The position numbers and the translations under genes were made by a program. The notes under the pieces were generated by a model. That model was not told the origin of the DNA. It worked only from the letters and a program-made list of their open reading frames with translations, and made no database searches. Of a DNA stretch of 64,000 nt, positions 36,728-46,500 are shown one piece after another (within the stretch, counting starts at the first letter, position 1; every line of letters starts with the position of its first letter). The stretch is from Clostridium sp. BSD9I1 (GTDB lineage Bacteria > Bacillota > Clostridia > Clostridiales > Clostridiaceae): contig NZ_FYAM01000024.1 of assembly GCF_900185645.1 (NCBI RefSeq), forward strand, positions 1 through 64,000. Direction: 5' to 3'.

Positions 36728-39361
36728 TTATTTTCTTGGATTTTTCACTTGTGCTTGTGCTGCTGCAAGTCTTGCCACTGGAACTCTATATGGTGAGCAA
36801 GATACATAATTTAATCCAGTTTCATGGAAAAATTCCACTGAAGATGGATCCCCTCCATGCTCTCCGCATATTCCAAGCTTTATATCCGGTCTTGTCTTTT
36901 TACCTAATTCGCAAGCCATTTCTACAAGTTTTCCTACTCCTTTTTGGTCTAACTTTTGGAATGGATCAAACTCATATACTTTCTTTTCATAATAATCATT
37001 TAAGAATTTACCAGCATCATCTCTTGAGAATCCAAATGACATTTGTGTTAAATCATTTGTTCCAAAGGAGAAGAATTCTGCTTCTTTTGCAATTTCATCT
37101 GCAGTTATAACTGCTCTTGGAATTTCTATCATAGTACCCACATGGTACTTTAATTCTACTCCTGCTTCATGTATTATAGAATTTGCAACATTTACAACTA
37201 TATCTTTTACATATTTAAGTTCTTTCACTTCACCGACAAGTGGTATCATTATTTCAGGAACTATATTAAATCCCTTATCTTTCTTAACTTTTATTGCTGC
37301 TTCTATTACCGCTCTTGTTTGCATCTCTGCAATTTCTGGATATGATACACTAAGTCTACATCCTCTATGACCCATCATTGGATTAAATTCATGTAAGGAT
37401 TCAACCTTTGATTTTAAAGTTTGGAATGTTATTCCCATATCCTTTGCTAATTCTTCAATATCTTCATCTTCTGTTGGAAGGAATTCATGTAGTGGTGGAT
37501 CTAAGAATCTTATAGTTACTGGTCTTTCTTCCATAGCCTCATAAATTCCTATAAAGTCTTCTCTTTGCATTGGTAAAAGCTTTTCTAAAGCTTTTCTTCT
37601 TTGCTCTTCTGTTTCTGATACTATCATTTCTCTTACTGCTGGAATTCTATCTTCATCAAAGAACATATGCTCTGTTCTACAAAGTCCTATACCTTCAGCT
37701 CCAAACTTAACTGCTTGAGCTGCATCTCTTGGAGTATCTGCATTTGCCCTAACTTTCAGAGCTCTTATTTCATCTGCCCATGACATAAATGTTCCAAAAT
37801 ATCCACTTATCTCAGGAGCTACAGTTTTAATGGCCTGACCGTATACATATCCTGTACTTCCGTCTAAGGATATATAATCTCCTTCTTTATACATTTCCCC
37901 ATTTACTTCAAAGCATCTAGTACTTTCATGTACAACTATTTCTCCACATCCTGCAACACAACAAGTTCCCATACCTCTAGCAACAACTGCAGCGTGAGAT
38001 GTCATACCTCCTCTTACAGTAAGTATACCTTCTGATGCAATCATTCCTTCTATATCTTCAGGAGATGTTTCAACTCTTACAAGTACAACCTTTTCCCCTA
38101 ACTCGTGATGTGCCTTTGCATCTTCCGCTGTGAAATATACCTTTCCACAAGCTGCTCCTGGAGAAGCTGGAAGTCCTTTAGCTATAACCTTAGCATTTTC
38201 TAGTTGATGTGAATCAAAGTTTGGGTGAAGTAATGTATCTAGCTGCTTTGGGTCAACTTTAAGTACAGCCTCTGTTCTAGTTATAAGTCCTTCTTCTACC
38301 ATTTCAACAGCTATTTTAAGTGCTGCTTGAGCTGTTCTCTTACCATTTCTTGTTTGAAGGAAATATAATTTACCTTGTTCAATAGTAAACTCCATATCCT
38401 GCATATCTTTGTAGTGATTTTCTAATCTATTAGCTATATCCATAAATTCTTTATAGCATTCAGGAAGATCTTCCTGTAATCTAGTTATAGGAAGAGGAGT
38501 TCTAATTCCTGCAACAACATCTTCACCTTGAGCATTTATAAGGTATTCACCAAAGATTTCTTTTTCACCAGTAGCAGGATTTCTAGTAAATGCAACCCCT
38601 GTACCTGATGTATCTCCCATATTACCAAATACCATACTTTGAATATTAACTGCTGTACCCCAGCTACCTGGAATATCATTTAATCTTCTATATACAATAG
38701 CTCTTGGATTATCCCATGATCTAAATACTGCAGTTACTGCTTCTATTAACTGAGCTTTAGGATCTTCAGGGAAATCTTCTCCCATTTCCTTTTTATATAG
38801 GGCCTTGTATTTTTTTACTACTTCTTTTAAATCAGATGCTTTTAAATCCGTATCAAACTTAGCTCCTATAGATTCCTTAACCTCATCTAAAATATCTTCA
38901 AAGTTTCTTTTATCTATTCCCATAACTACATCAGAAAACATCTGTATAAATCTTCTATAGGAATCATATGCAAATCTTTCGTTATTAGTTAAATTACTTA
39001 AAGCCACTACTGTATTATCATTTAAACCAAGGTTTAAAATTGTATCCATCATACCTGGCATAGAAACTCTTGCTCCAGATCTTACTGATACAAGAAGAGG
39101 ATTTTCTAAGCTTCCAAATTTCTTTCCTGTAATGTTTTCAAGATTTGCCATAGCATTAGAAATTTCATTTACTATTTCATCGGATATTTTTTTACCATCT
39201 TCATAATATCTAGTGCAAGCTTCCGTAGAAACTGTAAAACCTTGTGGTACAGGTATACCTAAATTAGTCATCTCTGCTAAATTAGCACCTTTTCCACCAA
39301 GTAAATTTTTCATTGAGGCATTGCCTTCGTTAAACAGGTATACATACTTTTTGATTTCCAT
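36728..39361 (-). CDS. ppdK: Pyruvate, phosphate dikinase
   Basis: An 877-residue enzyme interconverting pyruvate, ATP and phosphate with phosphoenolpyruvate, AMP and pyrophosphate. The ATP-grasp half (1-340; LLGGKGANLAEM, VSVRSGARVSMPGMMDT), the phosphohistidine domain (GGMTSHAAVVARGMG, near 450) and the C-terminal PEP barrel (LCRTEHMFF, FGTNDLTQMSFGFSRDD, GICGEHGGDP) are intact. Length is that of clostridial PPDK. It follows ccpN after 78 bp. Confidence 0.98.
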   Translation of the reverse strand: MEIKKYVYLFNEGNASMKNLLGGKGANLAEMTNLGIPVPQGFTVSTEACTRYYEDGKKISDEIVNEISNAMANLENITGKKFGSLENPLLVSVRSGARVSMPGMMDTILNLGLNDNTVVALSNLTNNERFAYDSYRRFIQMFSDVVMGIDKRNFEDILDEVKESIGAKFDTDLKASDLKEVVKKYKALYKKEMGEDFPEDPKAQLIEAVTAVFRSWDNPRAIVYRRLNDIPGSWGTAVNIQSMVFGNMGDTSGTGVAFTRNPATGEKEIFGEYLINAQGEDVVAGIRTPLPITRLQEDLPECYKEFMDIANRLENHYKDMQDMEFTIEQGKLYFLQTRNGKRTAQAALKIAVEMVEEGLITRTEAVLKVDPKQLDTLLHPNFDSHQLENAKVIAKGLPASPGAACGKVYFTAEDAKAHHELGEKVVLVRVETSPEDIEGMIASEGILTVRGGMTSHAAVVARGMGTCCVAGCGEIVVHESTRCFEVNGEMYKEGDYISLDGSTGYVYGQAIKTVAPEISGYFGTFMSWADEIRALKVRANADTPRDAAQAVKFGAEGIGLCRTEHMFFDEDRIPAVREMIVSETEEQRRKALEKLLPMQREDFIGIYEAMEERPVTIRFLDPPLHEFLPTEDEDIEELAKDMGITFQTLKSKVESLHEFNPMMGHRGCRLSVSYPEIAEMQTRAVIEAAIKVKKDKGFNIVPEIMIPLVGEVKELKYVKDIVVNVANSIIHEAGVELKYHVGTMIEIPRAVITADEIAKEAEFFSFGTNDLTQMSFGFSRDDAGKFLNDYYEKKVYEFDPFQKLDQKGVGKLVEMACELGKKTRPDIKLGICGEHGGDPSSVEFFHETGLNYVSCSPYRVPVARLAAAQAQVKNPRK

Positions 39362-39439
39362 TTATAAACAACCCCTTTTGTATGTTTATTTATCTATTTA
39401 TTATATTAAAGAGTTTATTAATATACTCCTTAAATTTTT

Positions 39440-40075
39440 TTATGAGTTTTCTCCCATTTTTACTAAAAGTTTTGTGATATTAGTTTTTGATATTTTACCA
39501 ATGATTTTATAAGCTTCTTTTTTATCATTATCATCAACTTTTTTTACAACTGGCAAACTATCTACTTCATGCTCTATAATTTTTATAGCTGCTTCATAAG
39601 CACTGTCTTCTTCTTTTACAAATACTATATTAGGCATTCTAGTCATTATAATACCTACAGGTATCTTATGCATGTCAGTTCCTCCCATAGCAGACTTTAA
39701 AAAGTCTTTTCTTGAAACTGCACCTACGAGCAATCCGTTATTTTCTATAAAAAGTGTACCAACATCATTTAAAAATAAATTTACTATAGCATCGTAAACC
39801 ATTGTAGATTCATTAACAACTACGGGACTTCCCATTACATCCTTTACTTGTATGTTTCTTATGTAATCATAAACCAAACTATAAGAGGGTTTCCTTGAAT
39901 ATATATATCCTACCTTCGGCTTTGCTTCTAAAATTCCTGTCATGGTGAGAATAGCTAAGTCTGGTCTTAATGCTGCTCTGGTAACACTTAGTTTACCTGC
40001 AAGCTGTTCACTAGTTATAGGTTCGTGTTCCTTTACTAATTTAATAATTTCCTCTTGTCTTAGTGATAGTTTAAT
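39440..40075 (-). CDS. ccpN: CcpN-type HTH/CBS regulator, apparent AUU start
   Basis: A 211-residue regulator. Residues 4-60 form a winged helix (LSLRQEEIIKLVKEHEPIT, then TRAALRPDLAILTMTGILEA), and two CBS domains follow (80-205; VKDVMGSPVVV, VGIIMTRMPNIVFV). CcpN in Bacillus represses gluconeogenic genes and senses nucleotides. The first ATG (39943) would delete most of the helix-turn-helix. The conserved N-terminus stays open upstream to a stop codon at 40078, with no ATG, GTG or TTG. The codon right after that stop, ATT at 40075, lies 6 bases after GAGGGTG, so AUU initiation is the best reading. It precedes ppdK, a likely target. Confidence 0.85.
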   Translation of the reverse strand: MKLSLRQEEIIKLVKEHEPITSEQLAGKLSVTRAALRPDLAILTMTGILEAKPKVGYIYSRKPSYSLVYDYIRNIQVKDVMGSPVVVNESTMVYDAIVNLFLNDVGTLFIENNGLLVGAVSRKDFLKSAMGGTDMHKIPVGIIMTRMPNIVFVKEEDSAYEAAIKIIEHEVDSLPVVKKVDDNDKKEAYKIIGKISKTNITKLLVKMGENS

Positions 40076-40089
40076 TTATTTCACCCTCT

Positions 40090-40349
40090 TTCACACATAA
40101 CCAACAATTATATGTATTATTTCCCTTAAATTCATAAATAGTATAACACTTTTATTTATATATGTCTATTATTTTTTAATATTTTGCGCATTTTGTTTCT
40201 ATTTGCATATAACTTTGCTATTTAACAATCTTAAAGAAAGTAAAAGATTATAGTTTTATAATTTAGGATACATATATTACAAAGATACCCACTACATAAA
40301 TTTTACCAAATCTTCATTTTTTATTCAACAATTTTACCTTTAAAACTAA
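40090..40349. other. AT-rich gap with ccpN promoter
   Basis: Between ccpN and the DUF4342 gene. Besides the promoter at 40140-40168 and the terminator at the far end I see no frame with a ribosome site and no repeat. Confidence 0.5.
40140..40168 (-). promoter_or_regulatory. Sigma-A promoter of ccpN-ppdK
   Basis: On the minus strand TAGACA, 17 bases and TATACT, about 65 bp before the proposed AUU start. Confidence 0.65.
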
Positions 40350-40380
40350 AAGTCAGCAGATTTTTTCTGCTGACCTTTTT
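40350..40380 (-). terminator. Terminator after the DUF4342 gene
   Basis: GGTCAGCAGA and TCTGCTGAC pair around an A-rich loop, then TTTTAGTTTT on the minus strand. It closes the era-recO run. Confidence 0.8.
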
Positions 40381-40382
40381 TA

Positions 40383-40985
40383 TTACTTTTCCTTATTTTC
40401 CGAGTTACTTTCCTCGTCAATCTCTTCAAAGTCAACTGTATATGTGTATACATTATTATTTTCGTCATTAGTACTACTTTTTTCACCAGTAAATTTATCT
40501 TTTACATTTAATGCACTATCTTGTACCTTAGATGCTGCATTTTGAGCCTTTTCTTTTACGTCTTCCACGGTGGATTTCAATATTTTATTAACCACCTCAA
40601 CAGTGCCATCCTTTTTAGTTATTTCTATAGTAATCTGCGTTAAGGCTGCTGCAAATACGCCTAATGTAATGAGGGGTGCATAAATTAGACTTGGTATAGC
40701 TACTGCAAGTCCTGCAGTTACTGGTATATCTAATAATACCTTCTCATCTTTTTTTATTCTTATTCTAGCAACATTACCTTTACTTACAAGGTCTTTTAAC
40801 CATTTCACAAATTCATCTTTATTAGTATATGAATTTTCCTTTGGAGCCTTTTTACTTTCTTCAATAAATATTAATGCATCTACTACATTTCCTTCAGACT
40901 TTTCCAAAGCTTCTCTTGCTTCGGCGTAACTAACTCCAGTTCTATCTCTTACAATATCAATTTTTTCTAAAGTTATTTCACTCAC
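40383..40985 (-). CDS. DUF4342 protein with UBA-like N-terminus
   Basis: A 200-residue protein. Residues 5-45 form a UBA-like three-helix unit (VRDRTGVSYAEAREALEKSEGNVVDALIFIE, the fold used by EF-Ts/NAC). Residues 60-140 form the DUF4342 part with two hydrophobic segments (PVTAGLAVAIPSLIYAPLITLGVFAAAL), probably membrane-embedded, and the tail is helical and acidic. Function unknown. I chose the GTG at 40985, 8 bases after AAAGGAG; a GTG at 40994 lies inside that site. It overlaps the recO stop by 8 bases, so the two are coupled. Confidence 0.82.
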   Translation of the reverse strand: MSEITLEKIDIVRDRTGVSYAEAREALEKSEGNVVDALIFIEESKKAPKENSYTNKDEFVKWLKDLVSKGNVARIRIKKDEKVLLDIPVTAGLAVAIPSLIYAPLITLGVFAAALTQITIEITKKDGTVEVVNKILKSTVEDVKEKAQNAASKVQDSALNVKDKFTGEKSSTNDENNNVYTYTVDFEEIDEESNSENKEK

Positions 40986-41733
40986 TTTTTTCACTCCTTT
41001 TAATAAAGTTTAATGTTTCTAAACTCTTAGGTTTTCTAATATAACTTTGAGCTATAATATTCCCTAACAATTTTTCAATTTCTTCTTTTAAATTAGAAGG
41101 TATTGTAACTCTATAGGATTTTTCCAGTGCTAAATTATTTAGATATTTAATAATATTATAAGCTGCAGGGCTTACCCTCATACCATTTAATTTTGGGCAC
41201 TTAGTACATACACCCCCAAGATATTGAATACTAATATAATCTGCTGAACTTATAGGTTCTTTACATATCGAACACTTATGTAAATTAAGTCCATATCCTG
41301 TAGCCCTAAGTATATTCATTTCAAAGACCCTAGCTAAGGTTTCTAAATCACAAGCATTATTCTTCATAAGGTAAAAAGCTGTTACAAGTTCCTTGAAAAG
41401 TTCTCTGTTACTTTCTTCCTCAGCCATGCTTATATCTATGAGTTCACAAAGATATGAAGCATAGGATATAGTATCAAAATCACTTAAAATTCCTTGAAAA
41501 GAATCTATAATAGTACCTTCATTTAGTGTATACATACCCTTTCCTCTATAAAGTATATAATCACCATATGTAAATGTTAAAGTATTTGAGAAATACTTAC
41601 TTCTATTTTTCTTAGCACCTTTAGCTATAGCAGAAATTTTCCCTAGCTTCTCTGTATAAAACCAGATCAATCTATCTGATTCCTTATAATCTTGAGTTTT
41701 AAGTACTAGCGCTCTTGTCTGAAATATAGCCAG
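40978..41733 (-). CDS. recO: DNA repair protein RecO, apparent CUG start
   Basis: A 251-residue recombination mediator that loads RecA with RecF/RecR. An N-terminal OB fold (1-80), a helical part and a zinc finger (CSICKEP and CTKCP, about 150-180) are seen. A TTG at 41670 would remove the first OB strand. The family N-terminus, AIFQTRALVLKTQDYKESDR, is encoded upstream in frame, and the only start-like codon before it is CTG at 41733, 8 bases after AAGGAG. No ATG, GTG or TTG occurs between the era stop and there. Follows era by 15 bp. Confidence 0.88.
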   Translation of the reverse strand: MAIFQTRALVLKTQDYKESDRLIWFYTEKLGKISAIAKGAKKNRSKYFSNTLTFTYGDYILYRGKGMYTLNEGTIIDSFQGILSDFDTISYASYLCELIDISMAEEESNRELFKELVTAFYLMKNNACDLETLARVFEMNILRATGYGLNLHKCSICKEPISSADYISIQYLGGVCTKCPKLNGMRVSPAAYNIIKYLNNLALEKSYRVTIPSNLKEEIEKLLGNIIAQSYIRKPKSLETLNFIKRSEKSE

Positions 41734-41748
41734 AAAATCATCTCCTTG

Positions 41749-42630
41749 CTATTTATACCCTAGCTCTCTTAATACTGTATTGTTATCTCTCCAGTCCTTT
41801 TTAACTCTTACCCAAATTTTCAAGTAAACCTTACATTGTAAAAATGTTTCCAAGTCCTGTCTAGAGTATTGGGTTATCTTTTTTAACATTTCTCCATTTT
41901 TCCCTATTACTATTCCTTTGTGTGAATCTTTTTCACAAAGCATATCTGCATTTATTTCATATGCTCCATTTTCTTTTTTCTTCATAGTTATAATATCCAC
42001 ACCTATTCCATGAGGCACCTCTTCTGATAAAAGTCTCAATGCCTTTTCTCTAATTGTTTCAGCAACTATAAATCTTTCCTGTTGATCTGTTATCATGTCC
42101 TCTGGATAATACATAGGTCCTTCTGGGATATAATTTTTTACAATTTCCATTAATTTATCTACATTTTTTCCCTTAGCTGCAGAAATAGGTATAATTTCTG
42201 TAAACTTAAACTTTTCCGAATAAATTTGTAGTGTCTTTGCCACCCTTTCTTGAGTATTTTCGTCTATTTTATTTACTACAAGAAATACAGGCACTTTTGC
42301 TGCTTCAAGCTGGTTTAATATATATTCATCTCCCTTTCCAAATTCTCCTTCTGGAGTAGTTAAGAAAAGCACTACATCTACCTCTTTCAAAGCATCTGTA
42401 GCTACATTTACCATATATTCTCCAAGCTTATGTCGTGGTTTATGGATTCCTGGAGTATCCACAAATATTATTTGTGATTCCTTATCTGTAAGGATAGTTT
42501 GAATATTGTTTCTTGTAGTTTGTGGTTTACTAGATACAATAGACAACTTTTCCTCCATTATATGGTTCAACAAAGTTGACTTTCCGACATTCGGTCTTCC
42601 TATTATTGTTATAAATCCTGATTTAAACAT
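41749..42630 (-). CDS. era: GTPase Era
   Basis: A 293-residue GTPase with a KH domain that binds the 3' end of 16S rRNA during 30S assembly. G1 [10 protein letters not shown], switch [10 protein letters not shown]3 DTPG, G4 NKID and the KH GxxG (VIGKNGEML) are present. The ATG at 42630 has GGAGG six bases upstream; a frame extension to 42687 would overlap cdd and is rejected. Part of ybeY-dgk-cdd-era-recO. Confidence 0.96.
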   Translation of the reverse strand: MFKSGFITIIGRPNVGKSTLLNHIMEEKLSIVSSKPQTTRNNIQTILTDKESQIIFVDTPGIHKPRHKLGEYMVNVATDALKEVDVVLFLTTPEGEFGKGDEYILNQLEAAKVPVFLVVNKIDENTQERVAKTLQIYSEKFKFTEIIPISAAKGKNVDKLMEIVKNYIPEGPMYYPEDMITDQQERFIVAETIREKALRLLSEEVPHGIGVDIITMKKKENGAYEINADMLCEKDSHKGIVIGKNGEMLKKITQYSRQDLETFLQCKVYLKIWVRVKKDWRDNNTVLRELGYK

Positions 42631-42640
42631 ATATCCTCCT

Positions 42641-43045
42641 TCATTTGTTGAGGTCTTTTTTAGAAAATGATAATGGGAATATTTCACTAAACTTCTTTAT
42701 TACAAAGTCACTTTTATTTTTTATTAAAATAACATCTATATCTTCAGATATAAATTCACTAATTACCTGCCTGCATATACCACAAGGCATTGTATAAGTT
42801 TCTATATCTCCAATTTCAGCTAAAGCTTTTATTTCTTTCTTACCTTCAGAAATAGCTTTAAATACAGCTGTTCTTTCTGCACAATTAGTAGCTCCAAAAG
42901 ATGCATTTTCTATATTACATCCTGAGTATATACTTCCATCTTCCATAAGAACTGCTGCGCCCACCTTAAAGTTAGAGTAAGGTACATATGCAAATTCTCT
43001 AGCATTTATAGCTTCTTCAATTAATTTACTATATTCCCCTTTCAC
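42641..43045 (-). CDS. cdd: Cytidine deaminase
   Basis: A 134-residue homotetrameric zinc enzyme converting cytidine and deoxycytidine to uridine forms. Zinc ligands and catalytic Glu lie in [10 protein letters not shown] and PCGICRQV; substrate loop [12 protein letters not shown] is intact. The GTG at 43045 is chosen, 10 bases after GGAGG and matching the family start ([12 protein letters not shown]); ATGs at 43054 and 43069 are alternatives with poor sites. Lies between dgk/PAP2 and era, as in many Firmicutes. Confidence 0.92.
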   Translation of the reverse strand: MKGEYSKLIEEAINAREFAYVPYSNFKVGAAVLMEDGSIYSGCNIENASFGATNCAERTAVFKAISEGKKEIKALAEIGDIETYTMPCGICRQVISEFISEDIDVILIKNKSDFVIKKFSEIFPLSFSKKDLNK

Positions 43046-43159
43046 TTTCCTCATCCCTCCAATTTCCATCTTAGTTCTTAAACAATTATATCATTTTATT
43101 TCATTACAGTTTAATTAATAAAATATTAAATTAATTCCCTTTAATATCTAAATACTAGT

Positions 43160-43861
43160 TTACCCAAAAACTTTAAATAATAACAAAGTAATTAGTGTTC
43201 CAAATACCGCTCCTACTATAACTTCTATAATAGAATGTACTTCTGAGTCCACTCTGCTTTGAGCAACAATTATTGCTAAAAAAAAGCTTAAAATTATAGC
43301 TTCAACATCTTCAGTTATTAGGGCAATCATGGTAGCTATAGAAAAGGATATGGCACTATGACCACTTGGCATTCCTCCCTTTAATGGAGTCCCCTCCCCA
43401 AATATAGCTTTTACAATTAAAGTGCTTATAAGTACAATAATAAAAATTATAAATATAGTATATGGGTTAGAATTTTTAATCTTATTAATCACCATAAAGT
43501 TTATATATACAAGTTTGCTCCAAAATATAATATATCCCACTGCTAAAGCATTTATAGCAGTAACTAAAACTGCCCCTGCTGCTACATTTTTCGCAATTTT
43601 AGCTAAAGGGTGATAATAATTGGTTGTAGCATCTATAGAAGCTTCAATAGCAGTATTTATAAGCTCTGCAGTTATTACCATAGTAACTGATAAAAGTATT
43701 ATTAAAAGCTCCGTCCTACTTATATCATAGAAAAAGCAAATAGTGAGAACTGCAAGAGCTGCTATCATATGGATTCTCATATTTCTTTGAGTTCTTACCG
43801 CATATAATATTCCTTCGATTGAATAATTAAAGCTATCTAATAATTTTTTCACACTTTTCAT
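43160..43861 (-). CDS. Undecaprenol/diacylglycerol kinase fused to PAP2 phosphatase
   Basis: A 233-residue membrane protein. The N-terminal half (1-115) is a DgkA-type lipid kinase with three membrane helices (RNMRIHMIAA, VITAELINTAIEASID). The C-terminal half (130-233) is a PAP2-type domain with GGMPSGHSAISFS and SRVDSEVHS, the phosphatase motifs 2 and 3. Kinase and phosphatase on one chain suggests turnover of undecaprenol (pyro)phosphate for wall synthesis (inference). The PAP2 half looks short, so some motif 1 residues may be lacking. Sits between ybeY and cdd. Confidence 0.88.
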   Translation of the reverse strand: MKSVKKLLDSFNYSIEGILYAVRTQRNMRIHMIAALAVLTICFFYDISRTELLIILLSVTMVITAELINTAIEASIDATTNYYHPLAKIAKNVAAGAVLVTAINALAVGYIIFWSKLVYINFMVINKIKNSNPYTIFIIFIIVLISTLIVKAIFGEGTPLKGGMPSGHSAISFSIATMIALITEDVEAIILSFFLAIIVAQSRVDSEVHSIIEVIVGAVFGTLITLLLFKVFG

Positions 43862-43883
43862 TCAGGCACCTACTTTTAGTATA

Positions 43884-44384
43884 TTATCTTGTTAATTGAA
43901 ACTTACTCAAAATTTCCTCTTCCCTCTTTCTCATAACTAACTTTTCTTCTTCTTCCATATGATCATATCCTAAAAGATGAAGTACAGAATGTATTGTTAA
44001 ATAACAAGCTTCTCTTAGAAAAGAATGCTCGTATTCTTCGCTTTGTTCCAATGCCTTTTCTAAAGAAAGAACTATGTCCCCAAGTACTAACTTCCCATCA
44101 TCTAAATATATAGGTGAAAACTTATATCCTTTATACATTTCTTTAAATACTTTTCCATCACTGTACTCAAGCATAGGAAATGAAAGTACATCTGTTTCTT
44201 TATCTATTGCTCTATTCTCCAGGTTTATTTCTTTTATTTCTTCATTATCAACAAATATAACACTTACTTCGTAATCTATATTTACTTCCTCTTCTTTTAG
44301 CGCATAATCTATTATACTTTCTATAGTATTTTCTAACTCCTTATTTACTTCTACTTTATCTTGACCATTTTCTATATATATCAT
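43884..44384 (-). CDS. ybeY: rRNA maturation endoribonuclease YbeY
   Basis: A 166-residue zinc-dependent RNase involved in 16S rRNA 3' end processing and ribosome quality control. The metal motif [11 protein letters not shown] is intact, along with ETDVLSFPM. Its ATG overlaps the pgpH stop by 4 bases. Confidence 0.96.
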   Translation of the reverse strand: MIYIENGQDKVEVNKELENTIESIIDYALKEEEVNIDYEVSVIFVDNEEIKEINLENRAIDKETDVLSFPMLEYSDGKVFKEMYKGYKFSPIYLDDGKLVLGDIVLSLEKALEQSEEYEHSFLREACYLTIHSVLHLLGYDHMEEEEKLVMRKREEEILSKFQLTR

Positions 44385-46480
44385 TTTCTTTTATCACTCC
44401 CGTTAGTTTTGTTATCCCACTTATCTGTAGGGTATTCTATTCTTTGATGATATATGCCCATTAGTACTTTTACAAAGGTTTTCTTTATCTTTTCTATTTC
44501 TTTTAAAGTCAAGTCGCATTCATCCAATTGACCCTCATTTAATCTTGCTTTAACTATATTGTTTACCATTTCTTCTATTTTCCCTTTAGTTGGCTCGCTT
44601 ATAGATCTCACTGCTGCCTCAGTACTATCTGCAAGCATTATTATAGCTGCTTCTTTAGTTTGAGGCTTTGGACCTGGGTATCTAAAATTTTCTTCATTGA
44701 CTTCATCTGGATTTTCACTAGAATTTTTTGCAGTTAGATAAAAATACTTTACTAATGTTGTACCATGGTGCTGTTTTATTATATCTTGAATAACTGAAGG
44801 TATCTTATAATCCTTAGCTAATTCCTCTCCATCCTTTATGTGGGAAGTTATTATCAGCGTACTTAAATTCGCAGAAATCTTATTATGCGGATTATCATTT
44901 CCTATTTGATTTTCCTTAAAGAAATAAGGCCTTTTTATTTTCCCTATATCATGATAATAAGAAGCTACTCTTGCAAGCACTGGATTCCCTCCAACTTCTT
45001 CAGCTGCAACCTCCGACAAATTTCCAACCAAAATGCTGTGGTGATAAGTACCAGGAGCCTCCATCAAAAGCCTTTTAAGTAACGGATTATTGGGATTAGA
45101 AAGTTCTAAAAGCTTTATAGTGGTAACTATGTCAAACGTACTCTCAAAAAAGGGTAGAAACCCTATAGTAAGTACACCTGAAATTATACCTCCTGCCAAA
45201 GTAAAGGATGCCTTTCTCGCAACCTCTGCTATATTATCACTTAAAAGTAATCCTAAAGAAAACGCAAAGATAACATTTATTACAGCTATATACAAAGAAC
45301 AATATAATATGTCATTTCTCTGCTGCATTTTCCTAAGTATTACAGAACCAAGTATTGCATTAACTATAGCAAGCAAAACAATTTCAGCATTAAATCCTAC
45401 AGCACAGCTTATAAATACACAGTTAAAGCCATTTATTATTAAAGATATTTTCCTATCTACCAATAGTAAAGTAGTGATCATAGGTATAAAGGCAAATGGA
45501 ATTAAAAATGGCTGAATATTAAGCGATCTTGCAATAGCAACAGCCAAACAATTCAATATACCAATTAATATAATTTTACTATTGTCCTTATATATTTCAT
45601 TTTTGAATTTATATGCATAAAACCACTGTAAGGATAGTATCAAAAACACAAATATGCCTAAATTAAAATATATATACCATCTGTGGCTATCTTTGGTATT
45701 TAGAAGCCCTAATTTTTGCAAAATGTCTAATTGTATTCTTGTTACCGGTTCTCCTTCTTTAACTATTGTTTGATCTTTTTTTATAACAATAGGCGATTTT
45801 TTCCTAATTTCCTCCCTAAGCTCTTCAGTTTTTTCTTCATTATAAAAAAAGTTAGGTTTAATTTGCTTATACGCAATTGATATAACTAAATTTTTCATTA
45901 CTTTCTTTGGTAGTGTTGAAGAATTTACCTTTATATTTATAAATTCTTGAGCCTTTTTTATATCTTCTTGATTGCTTTTCTGCTTATTATCACTTATATT
46001 TACATTGTCATAAAGTTCGGACATCACACCCGCTAAAAAACCTTGTATTACTTTGATTTCATCTTTATTTAGGGATATTAAGGATAAATAATCCTCTTCT
46101 TCTAATGTTATCTTAGAAGTAGTCTTTAAGTTATTTACTTTTTCATCGTTTTCATAAGCACTATCCTTCAAGGTATATGCATTATTAAGCAATTCATTAA
46201 TATCATTTAACACTTGAGTTTTAACTTCAGGATTTTTATTATATTGAAGCGGAACTGCTTGTAACGCTTGCTGTATCTTAGTCTTAGTTGCAGCTTCATC
46301 TATAATTTCTCTTGGTGCCTTTATATCTACTTTGGCTATATCCCCTTCTTGTAAATTATACTTTTGTGTTACTAGTGATGTTACTAATACGGAATATATA
46401 AAAATAAAAATACAAAAGAAAATTGCTATTCTATTTGTATTCTTATTCCTATATAAATTTCTTAAATTAATTTTAATCAT
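44381..46480 (-). CDS. pgpH: PgpH-type 7TM HD phosphodiesterase
   Basis: A 699-residue membrane protein: an N-terminal helix (15-38), an extracellular 7TMR-HDED domain (about 40-265), seven membrane segments (about 275-455) and a cytoplasmic HD domain (475-640; [26 protein letters not shown]). The family (YqfF/PgpH) degrades cyclic di-AMP in Listeria and Bacillus; the substrate here is inferred. It precedes ybeY and follows yqfD after 20 bp; the phoH gene often found here is missing. Confidence 0.93.
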   Translation of the reverse strand: MIKINLRNLYRNKNTNRIAIFFCIFIFIYSVLVTSLVTQKYNLQEGDIAKVDIKAPREIIDEAATKTKIQQALQAVPLQYNKNPEVKTQVLNDINELLNNAYTLKDSAYENDEKVNNLKTTSKITLEEEDYLSLISLNKDEIKVIQGFLAGVMSELYDNVNISDNKQKSNQEDIKKAQEFINIKVNSSTLPKKVMKNLVISIAYKQIKPNFFYNEEKTEELREEIRKKSPIVIKKDQTIVKEGEPVTRIQLDILQKLGLLNTKDSHRWYIYFNLGIFVFLILSLQWFYAYKFKNEIYKDNSKIILIGILNCLAVAIARSLNIQPFLIPFAFIPMITTLLLVDRKISLIINGFNCVFISCAVGFNAEIVLLAIVNAILGSVILRKMQQRNDILYCSLYIAVINVIFAFSLGLLLSDNIAEVARKASFTLAGGIISGVLTIGFLPFFESTFDIVTTIKLLELSNPNNPLLKRLLMEAPGTYHHSILVGNLSEVAAEEVGGNPVLARVASYYHDIGKIKRPYFFKENQIGNDNPHNKISANLSTLIITSHIKDGEELAKDYKIPSVIQDIIKQHHGTTLVKYFYLTAKNSSENPDEVNEENFRYPGPKPQTKEAAIIMLADSTEAAVRSISEPTKGKIEEMVNNIVKARLNEGQLDECDLTLKEIEKIKKTFVKVLMGIYHQRIEYPTDKWDNKTNGSDKRK

Positions 46481-46500
46481 GAATTACCATCCCTTTGATG

